Positions 30,227-40,000 of a stretch of 64,000 nucleotides of DNA are shown here, piece after piece. The translations under genes were made by a program, and so were the position numbers. Position 1 is the first letter of the stretch. Each line of letters opens with the position of its first letter. The notes beneath the pieces were generated by a model. It had not been told where the DNA came from. It was given only the letters and a program-made list of their open reading frames with translations, and made no database searches. Origin of the DNA: Streptomyces sp. L-9-10. GTDB taxonomy: Bacteria; Actinomycetota; Actinomycetes; Streptomycetales; Streptomycetaceae. The stretch covers positions 1 to 64,000 of the forward strand of contig NZ_PHRF01000119.1 in NCBI RefSeq assembly GCF_004151105.1. Direction: 5' to 3'.

Positions 30227-33187
30227 CTATTTGAGCGGATCGAGGGGCATCGAAGGGTGTGGAATCCGGTCACCCGCGGACGGCCGGGAAGACCTGACGG
30301 GAAGCCCGCTTCCGGGCAGCGCGCTGCCCGTCAGCACGGGCTGGGCCGCACCGCCCGGCAGAGGGTACGCGCCGGCCAGCAGGGCGCGGCGCAGCCGGCG
30401 CTCGTCCAGCGGCCCGGAGAAGGCCATCCCCTGGCCGTGCGTACACCCCATGGCGCGCAGCGCGAGGACCTGCTCGGGGACGTCGACGCCGTCGGCCACG
30501 GACTGCATGCCCAGATCACCGGCGATCCGCAGCAGCCCCGCCGTGATCTTGTGCAGCCGCGCGGACTCCACGACGCCCTCCACCAGACCGCGGTCCAGTT
30601 TCAGTACGTCCACGGGGAGCCTGCGCAGGGCGCTGATCGCGGCGTAGCCACTGCCGAAGCCGTCGAGGGCGATCCGTACGCCCAGCCGGCGCAGCGCGAT
30701 GAGCCGGTGTTCCAGCTCGTCGAGCGAGGCGCGCGGATCGCTGTCGGAGAGCTCTATCATCAGGGCCCCCGACGGCAGCCCGTGGCGGCTGAGCAGGGAC
30801 TCGATGGAACCGAGCGGCAGGGACTTGTCGAGCAGCCTGCGGGCCGGGAGCCGTACGGCGACGGGCACAGGATGGCCGATTCTCGCCCGTTCCACGGCGT
30901 GGGAAACGGCCTCTTCCAACAGCCAGCGACCGAGCTCCGCGGTGCGGTCGCTGTCGTCGCCGGCGCGCAGGAACTCCGCGGGGGTGAACAGGATGCCCTG
31001 GGCGGAGCGCCAGCGGGCCTGGGCGGCGACGGCGGAGACCCGGCCGGTGGTGAGATGCACCACCGGCTGGTGCAGCAGGGCGAATTCGCCGTCGTGCAGG
31101 GCGGTGCGCAGCCGGGTCGCCAGCTCGGTCTTACGGACGACGTCGGCCTGCATCTGGGGCGCGTAGAGCTCGACCCGGTTCTTGCCCGCGGCCTTGGCCC
31201 GGTACATGGCGAGGTCCGCGTTGCGCATGAGCTCGGTGGGGGTTATGCCCCGTTCCGCGAAGGCGATACCGATGGAGGCGGCGACCCGGACATCGTTGCC
31301 GTCGATGCGGTACGGCTGCGAGAGCCTGAGGCGGAGCCGGTCGGCGATCTCGTGGACCTGGTGCTCGCGGGCGGTCAGGTCGTCGTTCCCGTCGCCGAGG
31401 ACGATGGCCGCGAACTCGTCGCCGCCGAGTCTGGCGGCGGTGTCACCGGCCCGTACGGAGTCCTGGAGCCGGTGCGCGGCGAGGATCAGCAGTTCGTCCC
31501 CGACCTGATGCCCCAGGCGGTCGTTGACGCCCTTGAAGCCGTCGAGGTCGATGAAGAGCACGGCCGTGCCCGGATCGGTCGTACGGCGGCCGGAGAGGGC
31601 CTGTCGTACGCGCTCGGTGAACAGGGCGCGGTTGGGCAGGTCGGTGAGCGGGTCGTGCTCGGCGTTGTGCTGGAGCTGCGCCTGGAGGCGGACCCGTTCG
31701 GTGACGTCCCGGCTGTTGAAGATCAGCCCGCCCTGGTGGCGGTTGACGGTGGATTCCACGTTGAGCCAGTCACCGGCGCCTGATCTGAACCGGCACTCGA
31801 TGCGGGTGGTGGGTTCCTCGGAGGGGGGTGCGGCCAGGAAGCGCCGTACTTCGTGGACCACCCTGCCGAGGTCGTCGGGGTGGATGATCGAGGCCAGCTC
31901 CGCGCCGACGAGATCCTCGGCCTCGCGGCCGTACACGCCCGTGGCGGCGGGGCTGACGTAGCGGAGTATGCCGGAGGGCGCGGCGATCATGATCACATCG
32001 CTGGAACCCTGCACCAGGGACCGGAAGTGGTTCTCCTTCTGGGCCAGTTCATGGGTGAGCGCGATGTTGTCGACGAGCATGATGCCCTGCCGTACGACCA
32101 GCGCGAGCACGACCGCGCAGCCGGTGAGGACCACCACCCGGTCGACCCGCCTCCCCTCGATCACGTTGTAGAGGATGCCCAGCGTGCAGACGGCGGCCGC
32201 CAGATACGGCGTGAGCGCGGCGAGCGAGCCGGCGATGGGACGGCTGGGGGTACGGGGATGCCGTGGCGGTGGAGGGCTCTCCGGGACCCGGCGCATCCCC
32301 CATGGCGCGTACGCGAGGAGCAGCGAGCCGGCGAACCAGCCGGCGTCCAGCAGCTGTCCCGAGCGATAGGTCTCCCGCAGCAGCGGGGACGTGAACAGGG
32401 CGTCGCACAGCACCGTCAGGGCGAGCGCGGCGATGGCGGTGTTGACGGCGGACCGGCTCCCCGTGGCCCGTCGGAAGTGCAGCGCGAGCACCATGCTGAC
32501 CAGCACGATGTCGAGCAGCGGATAGGCGAGGGAGAGCGCCGCCTGGGTCACGCTCTCCCCCTGGAAATGCGCCGTCCGCGCGAGGGCGAGACTCCAGGAG
32601 AGCGTGAGCAGTGAGCCGCCGATCAGCCAGGAGTCGAGCGCCAGACAGACCCAGCCGGCCCTGCTGACCGGGCGTTTGGCGAGCACGAGCAGTCCCACGA
32701 TGGCGGGTGGCGCGAAGCAGAGGAAGAAGAGATCGGCGAGTGAGGGACTGGGCACCGGCTCGTCGAGGATGACCTCGTACCAGCCCCAGACGGCGTTCCC
32801 TCCTGAGGCCATCGCGGAGGAGAACGAGAAAAGGAGCCAGGCGGGCTTGAAGCGGCTGCCGCGGCCGCGCGCGTAGAAGAAGCAGGAGACCGCGGCGATC
32901 GCGGCGGCCAGGCTGAGACCGAAGTCACCCATGAACAAGGCCAGTTCGTGCGAGCCCCAGCCCAGCGCCGCGCCGGCCGCGTAGCCTCCGCAGATGAGGG
33001 CGAGCAGGAGCTGCGCGACCAGCCCCGAGCCGCCGCCCGCGACCGCCCGCCTGCCGAGGAGCACTCCTTCGGCGCTCACCGGAGCACCCCGGGAGGTGTC
33101 GCTGTCACCGCCGAGGAAACCTGCCTGTTGATCGGGATGTCCGGAGGCCGCCGCCGGCGTCCCTGCCGCGTCGGATCGTTCGTCCAT
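30227..33187 (-). CDS. cdgC: Membrane PAS-GGDEF-EAL protein with degenerate EAL domain, CdgC-like
   Basis: A 986-aa protein from ATG 33187 (an ATG at 33301 would add 38 poorly coding-like residues). About ten membrane helices span residues 45-370, then PAS (about 385-500), GGDEF and EAL domains. The diguanylate cyclase site is intact (LGGDEFA, 588-592) with an RxxD inhibitory site (RAGD) five residues before it. The EAL domain looks dead: the EAL tripeptide is AAQ (VSAVAAQARW, near 720) and the DDFGTG motif is DGFGSG. It should therefore make, not break, c-di-GMP, the signal that controls Streptomyces development through BldD and the WhiG anti-sigma factor. The architecture and position match CdgC of S. 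venezuelae as I recall it. Upstream is a BldD-like box. Confidence 0.85.
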   Translation of the reverse strand: MDERSDAAGTPAAASGHPDQQAGFLGGDSDTSRGAPVSAEGVLLGRRAVAGGGSGLVAQLLLALICGGYAAGAALGWGSHELALFMGDFGLSLAAAIAAVSCFFYARGRGSRFKPAWLLFSFSSAMASGGNAVWGWYEVILDEPVPSPSLADLFFLCFAPPAIVGLLVLAKRPVSRAGWVCLALDSWLIGGSLLTLSWSLALARTAHFQGESVTQAALSLAYPLLDIVLVSMVLALHFRRATGSRSAVNTAIAALALTVLCDALFTSPLLRETYRSGQLLDAGWFAGSLLLAYAPWGMRRVPESPPPPRHPRTPSRPIAGSLAALTPYLAAAVCTLGILYNVIEGRRVDRVVVLTGCAVVLALVVRQGIMLVDNIALTHELAQKENHFRSLVQGSSDVIMIAAPSGILRYVSPAATGVYGREAEDLVGAELASIIHPDDLGRVVHEVRRFLAAPPSEEPTTRIECRFRSGAGDWLNVESTVNRHQGGLIFNSRDVTERVRLQAQLQHNAEHDPLTDLPNRALFTERVRQALSGRRTTDPGTAVLFIDLDGFKGVNDRLGHQVGDELLILAAHRLQDSVRAGDTAARLGGDEFAAIVLGDGNDDLTAREHQVHEIADRLRLRLSQPYRIDGNDVRVAASIGIAFAERGITPTELMRNADLAMYRAKAAGKNRVELYAPQMQADVVRKTELATRLRTALHDGEFALLHQPVVHLTTGRVSAVAAQARWRSAQGILFTPAEFLRAGDDSDRTAELGRWLLEEAVSHAVERARIGHPVPVAVRLPARRLLDKSLPLGSIESLLSRHGLPSGALMIELSDSDPRASLDELEHRLIALRRLGVRIALDGFGSGYAAISALRRLPVDVLKLDRGLVEGVVESARLHKITAGLLRIAGDLGMQSVADGVDVPEQVLALRAMGCTHGQGMAFSGPLDERRLRRALLAGAYPLPGGAAQPVLTGSALPGSGLPVRSSRPSAGDRIPHPSMPLDPLK

Positions 33188-33286
33188 TGGCCGTACATCG
33201 CCCGTCGCCCCCCTCGCGTTCTGTTCACTCCGCTGCGCCGCCCCAGGCACGCCGCAGCCCCCAGATCGGGACGATACACCAGTCTC

Positions 33287-33301
33287 GTCACTCAGGGACA
33301 T
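33287..33301. promoter_or_regulatory. BldD-box-like sequence upstream of cdgC
   Basis: GTCACTCAGGGACAT agrees with the BldD consensus as I remember it (nTnACnCWGnGTnAn) at eight of nine fixed positions. It is about 100 bases before the chosen cdgC start. BldD is a c-di-GMP-responsive repressor, so this would give feedback control. Confidence 0.5.
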
Positions 33302-33419
33302 AGTTCTTCTACTCTCCGTGACGACCAGGGGAGTTGTCGGCCACGAGGGTGTCCGGTCGGCTGCGGAGAGTGTCCGGGGGTGCCTTCCGGGTCGTGACGC
33401 GGGGTGCTGCGACCGGGGG

Positions 33420-34358
33420 TCAGCCGGTGGTGAGGACGATGTTGCGCGGCTCCTCCCCGGCGGCGAACCGGGTGAGCTGGCCGGCCAGCAGCCGGTGGGC
33501 ACGCGGCAGGAACGCCGAAGTGGAGCCGCCGACATGGGGGCTGACGAGGACGCCCGGGGTGTGCCAGAGCGGATGGCCGGCGGGCAGCGGTTCCGGGTCG
33601 GTGACGTCCAGGGCGGCCGTGATCCGTCCGCTCCCGGTCTCGGCGAGCAGCGCCTTGGTGTCGACGACGGCGCCGCGCGCGACGTTGACCAGAAGTGCGC
33701 CGTCCTTCATCCGCGTCAGGAACTCCGCTCCCGCGAGACCCCTCGTCCCCTCGGTGAGCGGGGTGGAGAGGATCACCACATCGGCGCCGGGGAGCAGTTC
33801 GGGAAGATCGGTGAACGCGTGGACGGCGCCGCGCTCCGTCGTGCGGGCGGAGCGGGCGACGCGCACCACCCGCGCGCACTCGAAGGGCGCGAGCCGGTCC
33901 TCGATCGCCGCGCCGATCGATCCGTACCCGACGATCAGTACGGACTTGTCGGCGAGCGCCGGGTAGAAGCCGGAGCGCCACTCCTCCCGCTGCTGGCCGG
34001 TGACGAAGCCGGGGATGCCGCGCAGGGAGGCGAGGATCAGGGCCAGCGCGAGTTCGGCGGTGCTGGCCTCGTGGACGCCCTTGGCGTTGCACAGGCGTAC
34101 GCCGGCGGGCAGCGTGCCGAGCGCGGGGGTCACATGGTCGATGCCCGCCGAGAGGGTCTGGACCACGCGTACGGAGGTCATGGCGGCGAGCGGCCGTACC
34201 GCGACCTCCGGTCCCTTCATGTACGGGACGGCGTAGAAGGCGCAGTCGGCCGGGTCGGCGGGGTACTCCTCACCGCCGTCCCAGAACAGGTAACGCGGTC
34301 CCTCGGGGAGTCCTTCTATCCCGTCGGCCTGGAAGGGGAGCCATACGTCTGAAGTCAT
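33420..34358 (-). CDS. D-isomer-specific 2-hydroxyacid dehydrogenase
   Basis: A 312-aa NAD(P)-dependent dehydrogenase from ATG 34358 (no obvious ribosome site). The Rossmann fingerprint is VLIVGYGSIGAAIEDRL, the catalytic Arg lies in LVNVARGAVVDTKAL, the Glu in DVTDPEPLPAGHPLW and the His in LVSPHVGGSTSAF, the standard R-E-H set of the family. It reduces a 2-oxo acid such as glyoxylate or hydroxypyruvate, or the reverse; the exact substrate cannot be inferred. The product is shorter than SerA and lacks ACT domains. Its start faces the aldo/keto reductase gene at 54 bases, so the two share a divergent promoter region. Confidence 0.9.
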   Translation of the reverse strand: MTSDVWLPFQADGIEGLPEGPRYLFWDGGEEYPADPADCAFYAVPYMKGPEVAVRPLAAMTSVRVVQTLSAGIDHVTPALGTLPAGVRLCNAKGVHEASTAELALALILASLRGIPGFVTGQQREEWRSGFYPALADKSVLIVGYGSIGAAIEDRLAPFECARVVRVARSARTTERGAVHAFTDLPELLPGADVVILSTPLTEGTRGLAGAEFLTRMKDGALLVNVARGAVVDTKALLAETGSGRITAALDVTDPEPLPAGHPLWHTPGVLVSPHVGGSTSAFLPRAHRLLAGQLTRFAAGEEPRNIVLTTG

Positions 34359-34412
34359 GGTCAGGAGGCTATGCGACGTGCGCCGGACCGATGGGGTTAG
34401 CTTGAGGGCGGC

Positions 34413-35426
34413 ATGAGGAGGGGTACGGCGTTGGAGCGCAGGACAATCGGTGCGGCGGCGCTCGAAGTGGGCGCGATCGGCCTCGGCTGTATGCCGATGC
34501 ACTGGGCGTACACCGGCTCGCAGCAGCACGGGGACCGTTCGCTCCGTACGGTGCACGCGGCGCTCGACGCCGGTACGAGCCTGCTCGACACGGCCGACAT
34601 GTACGGCCCCTTCACCAACGAGCTGCTGCTGGGGCGGGTGCTCGGGCAGCGGCGGGCGGACGTCTTCGTCTCGACCAAGTGCGGACTGCTCGTCGGTGAT
34701 CAGCACATCGTCGCCAACGGCCGCCCCGGCTATGTGCGGCGGGCCTGTGACGCCTCGCTGCGGCGGCTCCAGACCGATGTGATCGATCTCTACCAGCTGC
34801 ACCGCGCCGACCCCGAGATACCGGTCGAGGAGACCTGGGGCGCGATGGCGGAGCTGGTGACCGCGGGGAAGGTGCGGGCGCTCGGGCTGTGCGCGGTGGG
34901 GGCGCGCGCGTCCCGGCGCAGATCGGGGGCGCATCTGCACGAGTCCACGATCCGCCAGCTGGAGCGGGTGCAGCAGGTCTTTCCGGTGAGCGCGGTGGAG
35001 GCGGAACTCTCGGTGTGGTCGCCGGAGGCGCTGGAGCGGCTGCTGCCGTGGTGCGAGGCGCGCGGTATCGGGTTCCTGGCGGCGATGCCGCTGGGCAACG
35101 GCTTCCTGACCGGCACGCTCACGCCGGGGCAGGGCTTCGAGCCGGACGACGTACGGGCGCGGCATCCGCGGTTCACGGCGGAGATCATGGCCGCGAACCA
35201 GCCACTGGTGGTGGGGTTGCGCCGGATCGCGGCGCGGCACGGCGCGACCCCGGCGCAGGTGGCGCTGGCGTGGGTGCTGAGCCGGGGGCGGCATGTGGTG
35301 CCGCTGCCGGGGACGAAGCGGGAGCGGTGGGCGGTGGAGAACGCGCGGGCGGCGGAGCTGACGCTGACGGCGCGGGATCTGGCCGAGATCGCGGAGCTGC
35401 CGCCGGTGCGGGAGTCGTGGGACTGA
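34413..35426 (+). CDS. Aldo/keto reductase
   Basis: A 337-aa NADPH-dependent oxidoreductase from ATG 34413. The catalytic tetrad is visible: Asp59 and Tyr64 in LLDTADMYGP, Lys89 in VSTKCG and His130 in LYQLHRAD. The C-terminal cofactor segment VVPLPGTKRERWAVENARAAEL is also typical. Members reduce a wide range of aldehydes and ketones, and the substrate here is unknown. Codon use is ordinary for the window. The 2-hydroxyacid dehydrogenase gene is divergent at 54 bases. Confidence 0.92.
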   Translation: MRRGTALERRTIGAAALEVGAIGLGCMPMHWAYTGSQQHGDRSLRTVHAALDAGTSLLDTADMYGPFTNELLLGRVLGQRRADVFVSTKCGLLVGDQHIVANGRPGYVRRACDASLRRLQTDVIDLYQLHRADPEIPVEETWGAMAELVTAGKVRALGLCAVGARASRRRSGAHLHESTIRQLERVQQVFPVSAVEAELSVWSPEALERLLPWCEARGIGFLAAMPLGNGFLTGTLTPGQGFEPDDVRARHPRFTAEIMAANQPLVVGLRRIAARHGATPAQVALAWVLSRGRHVVPLPGTKRERWAVENARAAELTLTARDLAEIAELPPVRESWD

Positions 35427-35489
35427 GCGTGTCCGCGGGGTAGGAACAGCCGCGGTGCAATAGCGGTGAAGCACAGGGGATTCGGCGCG

Positions 35490-35570
35490 GACGAATCGGC
35501 GCAGACGAATCGGCGCAGACGAATCGGCGCAGGGGATCAGCGCAGGGGATCAGCGCAGGGGATCAGCGCA
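35490..35570. repeat. Compound minisatellite, three 14-bp plus three 13-bp units
   Basis: Perfect tandem copies of GACGAATCGGCGCA (35490-35531) run directly into three perfect copies of GGGGATCAGCGCA (35532-35570). The two units share the ATCxGCGCA part. The array fills most of the promoter/leader region of the sugar dehydrogenase gene, ending 31 bases before its start. Confidence 0.95.
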
Positions 35571-35601
35571 GCGGAATCGCAGCCTTCGAAGGGATCGAAC
35601 C

Positions 35602-36762
35602 GTGCAACGTTCAGCAGTGACGGCCGTAGGGGCCGCTGTCGCCCTTCTCGTGTTGACGGGATGCTCCTCGGGCGGCGACACGGGCGCCGTGCCCGGCCGG
35701 AGCGCCCCGACGACCCCGGCCGCCGCCACGTCGCGGGACGCGCCGCCAAGCCCGTCGGCCGCGCCCGCCAAGGGCTCGGCGAAGGTGGTGTCCACCGCGG
35801 CGGAAGGGCTCGCGTCCCCGTGGGGCCTGGCCGCTCTGCCCGACGGTGATCTGCTGGTGTCCTCGCGCGACGAGGGGACGATCACCCGGGTGGACGCGGA
35901 GAGCGGGCGGAAGACCGTGATCGGCGACGTGCCCGGGGTCTCCCCCGCGGGCGAGGGCGGGCTGCTGGGCATCGCGCTCTCTCCCTCGTACGCCTCGGAC
36001 CATCAGGTGTACGCGTATTTCACGACCGAGGGGGACAACCGCGTCGCGCGAATGTTCTACGACGAGAAGAAGCCGGCCGGACAGCAGCTGGGGGCGCCGG
36101 ACACGGTGCTGCGGGGTATTCCGAAGGGCAGTATTCACAATGGCGGCCGGATCGCGTTCGGCCCGGACAAGATGCTGTACGTCGGCACGGGCGAGACCGG
36201 TGAGACGGGCCTCGCGCAGGACAGGAAGTCGCTGGCCGGCAAGATCCTCCGGATGACTCCGGACGGGCAGCCCGTCCACGGAAATCCGGAGGCGGATTCG
36301 GTCGTCTATTCCCTGGGCCACCGCAATGTGCAGGGTCTGGCCTGGGATTCCGAGAAGCGGCTGTGGGCGTCGGAGTTCGGCCAGAACACCTGGGACGAGC
36401 TGAATCTCATCGAGCCCGGCAAGAATTACGGCTGGCCCGACGCGGAGGGAAAGGCCGGTGAGCCCGGCTTTGTCGACCCGGTCGCGCAGTGGAAGACGGA
36501 CGAGGCGTCGCCGAGCGGTATCGCGTACGCCGAGGGCTCGATCTGGATGGCCGCGCTGCGCGGCGAGCGGCTGTGGCGGATTCCGCTGGCGGGACGGGAA
36601 TCCGCGGCTGCCCCGCAGGCGTTGTTGAGTGGGGAGTACGGCCGCCTGCGCACGGTCCTTTCGGCGGGCGGGAACAAGGTGTGGCTGATGACCAGCAATA
36701 CGGATGGCCGGGGCACACCGAAGCCGGGGGACGACAGGATCCTCCTGCTGGAAGTCGCGTAG
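35602..36762 (+). CDS. Lipoprotein PQQ-dependent-type sugar dehydrogenase (GSDH family)
   Basis: A 386-aa precursor from the GTG at 35602 (AAGGG upstream). A lipoprotein signal ends in LTGC (Cys at about residue 21), then a Ser/Ala/Pro-rich tether leads to a six-bladed beta-propeller of the glucose/sorbosone dehydrogenase family: GLASPWGLAALPDGDLLVSSR, GEGGLLGIALSPSY, IHNGGRIAFGPDKMLYVGTGE, LAGKILRMTPDG, YSLGHRNVQGLAWDS and EPGKNYGWPDAEG. Enzymes of this fold oxidise aldose sugars outside the cell with pyrroloquinoline quinone. The His in SLGHRN and the catalytic-like motifs are present, but whether this host makes PQQ is not known from the window. A minisatellite lies in its promoter region. 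Confidence 0.9.
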   Translation: MQRSAVTAVGAAVALLVLTGCSSGGDTGAVPGRSAPTTPAAATSRDAPPSPSAAPAKGSAKVVSTAAEGLASPWGLAALPDGDLLVSSRDEGTITRVDAESGRKTVIGDVPGVSPAGEGGLLGIALSPSYASDHQVYAYFTTEGDNRVARMFYDEKKPAGQQLGAPDTVLRGIPKGSIHNGGRIAFGPDKMLYVGTGETGETGLAQDRKSLAGKILRMTPDGQPVHGNPEADSVVYSLGHRNVQGLAWDSEKRLWASEFGQNTWDELNLIEPGKNYGWPDAEGKAGEPGFVDPVAQWKTDEASPSGIAYAEGSIWMAALRGERLWRIPLAGRESAAAPQALLSGEYGRLRTVLSAGGNKVWLMTSNTDGRGTPKPGDDRILLLEVA

Positions 36763-36803
36763 CGATACGCGCCGCGACGCGTGGTGAAGAGGGTGGGCAG
36801 TCC

Positions 36804-36977
36804 GTGTTCAACCTGATCGAGGAGCTTTTCGCGCCGGGCCGCAAGCACACCGACGAGGAACGGAAAAGACTGGAACTGACCAGGGTCGATGTCGATGACA
36901 ACGATCCGGGCCGGGGACCGATAGATCTCGCCTCGGGAAAAGTCACGATAAGGCCGCCCACCCCGCACGGGGAGTGA
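36804..36977 (+). CDS. DUF6191-type small protein
   Basis: A 57-aa protein from the GTG at 36804 (GAGGG about 10 bases upstream). It reads MFNLIEELFAPGRKHTDEER, then an RLELTRVDVDDNDPGRGPIDL stretch and a short hydrophilic tail. I recognise the pattern FEELFAPGRKHTDEE...PGRGPIDLxSGKV as the DUF6191 family of short Streptomyces proteins; no function is known. It is cytoplasmic by composition, with an amphipathic N-terminal helix. It follows the sugar dehydrogenase gene by 41 bases and ends at a strong shared terminator. Confidence 0.75.
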   Translation: MFNLIEELFAPGRKHTDEERKRLELTRVDVDDNDPGRGPIDLASGKVTIRPPTPHGE

Positions 36978-36985
36978 CGAGTTTT

Positions 36986-37035
36986 GGGCCTGTCCGGTGG
37001 AACTCCGCGGGCCGCGGAGTTCCGCCGGACAGGCC
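36986..37035. terminator. Bidirectional hairpin terminator
   Basis: A nearly perfect stem of about 22 bp (36986-37008 with 37013-37035, one mismatch) lies between the DUF6191 gene and the convergent LuxR-type gene. Confidence 0.88.
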
Positions 37036-37043
37036 CTGGGGCG

Positions 37044-40000
37044 CTAAGCCGCCGAATCGGGGAAAAGGCGCAGCCGGTGCGAGAGCGCCGCCGCTTCCGT
37101 ACGGCCGGACACGCCCAACTTGGCCAGGATGTTGGAGACATGGACACTCGCGGTCTTGGGCGAGATGTACAGCTCCTCGGCGATGGCGCGGTTGCTGTGA
37201 CCGGCGGCGACCAGCCGCAGGACGTCCTGCTCCCGGGGGGTCAGGCCCAGTGAGCGGGCCGGGTCCGGATCCGGGCCGGAGCGGGCGGCCGTACGGACCC
37301 CGGCGGGCGTCGGCGCGAGGCTGATCCGGGCCCGGCCGGCGAGCAGTTCGATCTCCTCGGTCAGCGGGCGCGCGCCGAGGCCGCGCGCCGCCGTATGGGC
37401 CAGGACGAGCAGATCCGCGGCTTCGGCGCGGTCGGCGTGGTGGTCCAGCAGCGCGGCGGCCCAGCGCTGCCGGGCGAGCGCCAGTTCCAAGGGCCGCTCC
37501 GTCGCTTCGAAGGCGGCGACGGCACGCGCCCACAGCTCCGGCGCCATCCTGCCCTCCGCCCGTGCCAGCTCGGCTTCGAGCAGGAGGCCGTACGCCTGCC
37601 AGACGGGCACGAGCGTGGGCATCCGCTTGGCGTGGACGCGTATGGCCGCGAGGATCGCCGCGCGTCCCGCCTCCGCGTCCGGCAGCCCTCGGGCGTCCGC
37701 CTCGATGGAGGCGGCCGTGCACAGCAGCGGCAGTGCGTACTGCCGGGTGCCCGGCGGGAAGCCGTGTTCGGTGATCCGCTCGAACTCGGCCCTGGCATCG
37801 GCCAGCGCGCCCCTTCGCGCGGCGATACACATCGCGAGCCGGGCCGGCGGTATGAGGTGCTGCGGCTGGAAGTCATGGGTGCCGAAGAAGCCCCTGGCCA
37901 GCTCCACCTGGCGCTGAGCCTCGTCGAAGTCGCCGCGTACCACGGCCAGTTCGGCGCGGCGCCCGGCGACCAGACCGCGCGCCTTGTGGGACTGGGCGAG
38001 CGCCACCGTGTCATCGAGGACGGCGTCCGCCTCGGGCCAGCGCCCGAGGGAGAAGAGGGAGTGGGCCAGATTGTGCCGCACCCAGGCCTCCGTATCGGCG
38101 AGCCCCCGCTGATGGGTGAAGGCGACGCCCTGCTCCGCCGCGGTCACCGCTTCCCCTGAGCGGCCCATGCTCTCCAGCGTGGACGGCAGATTGACACTGG
38201 CCCGCCCCAGGATCCCGGCGGCGCCCAGCTCGACGGCCCGGTCCCGGGCCTCGTGGATCTCGGCGATGCCCTCCTCGACACCCCCCGCGTCGGCGGTGAG
38301 CCAGCCGCGGGTGAGACGGGCGTGCAGCTCGGTCAGTTCGGCGCCGACCAGCCGCGCGTACTCCACGGCCCGGTCGGCGGCGGCCAGGCTTTCGGGACCC
38401 GGGTGGTGCAGGGCGCCCCAGCTCGCGACCGTGGCGAGGACCTCCGCGTGCACGGCGGACGGCCGCATGCCGCGCACCAGCTCCTGGGCGGTGGCCAGCT
38501 CCTGCCAGCCGTCGCCGCGCGTGAGGTCCTGCACCAGCCGGGAGCGCTGGATCCAGAACCAGGCGGCGCGCAGCGGATCCTTCCCGCCGTCCTCGCCCTC
38601 CAGGACCCGCAGGGCCTTCTTGGAGATCGCCAGGGCGCGTTCACGTTCACCGCCGAAGCGGGCGGCGACCGTCGCCTCCGCCATCAGGTCCAGATAGCGC
38701 AGCGGCGCGGAGGCGGGATCGCCGCCGCAGGGCGGATAGACCTCGACGTCGTCCGGCGGCCGCAGCGTGCCGCGTACCTCCTCGGGGGCGTCGTCCCACA
38801 GCTCCATGGCCCGTTCGAGCAGCCTCAGTTGCTCGGAGTAGGCGTAGCGCCGGCGCGCCTCCACGGCGGCGCTCAGCACGGCGGGGAGGGCCTTGGCGGC
38901 GTCGTGCGCGTGGTACCAGTGGCTCGCGAGGCGGGTGGTGCGCTCATCGGCCCGTACGAGCGAGGGATCGGCCTCCAGCACCTCGGCGTAGCGGCGGTTG
39001 ATCCGGGAGCGCTCGCCCGGGAGCAGATCGTCGCTGACCGCCTCGCGCACCAGGGAGTGCCGGAAGCGGTAGCCGTCCCCGTCCGCCGTGGGCAGCAGGA
39101 TGTTGGCGCCGACGGCGGCCCGCAGCGCCTCGATCAGCTCGTCCTCCGCGAGTCGGCCGACGGCCGCCAGCAGCCGGTATTCGACGGTCGTGCCGCCCTC
39201 CGCGACGATCCTGGCGACCCGTTGGGCGTCCTCGGGCAGCGCCTCGACCCTGACGAGCAGCAGATCGCGCAGGGAGTCGCTCAGACCGGTGCTGCGCCCC
39301 GTCCCGATGGAGCAGGCCAGCTCCTCGACGAAGAACGCGTTGCCGTCGGAGCGTTCGAAGATCTGGTCCAGCACGGCCGGGTCCGGTTCGGCCGCGAGGA
39401 TGCCCGCGAGCTGGCTCCGTACCTCGGCGCGGCTGAAGCGGGAGAGCTCGATACGGCGGACGGAACGCAGCCGGTCCAGCTCGGCCAGGAGCGGGCGCAG
39501 CGGGTGGCGGCGGTGGATGTCGTCGGCGCGGTACGTGGCGAGCACGACGAGCCGGCCGCGGCGCAGCGCGCGGAAGAGATAGGCGAGGAGATGGCGGGTG
39601 GAGGCGTCCGCCCAGTGCAGATCCTCCAGGACGAGCACGACCGTACGGTCGGCCGCCAGCCGTTCGAGCAGCCGGGCGGTGAGCTCGAAGAGCCGGGCGG
39701 TGCCGTCCTCCCCGAGCGCGCCGCGGTCCGACTGCCCCAGCTCCGGCAGGATCCGGGCCAGCTCGTCCTCCTGGCCCTCGGCCGCCGCCTTCAGTTCGTC
39801 GGGCAGTTGGCGCCGCAGCGAGCGCAGCGCGGTGGAGAAGGGCGCGAACGGCAGTCCGTCCGCGCCGATTTCGACGCAGCCGCCGACCGCGACGACGGCC
39901 TTCTGGGCGCAGGCCACTTCGTGCAGTTCCTCGATGAGCCGTGTCTTGCCGACCCCGGCCTCGCCGCCGATGAGCAACGCCTGCGGCTCGCCCGCGGTGG

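Noticed and set aside
35490..35570. Possible CRISPR array
   Set aside because: The units are directly adjacent with no spacers and no cas genes are in the window; this is a minisatellite.
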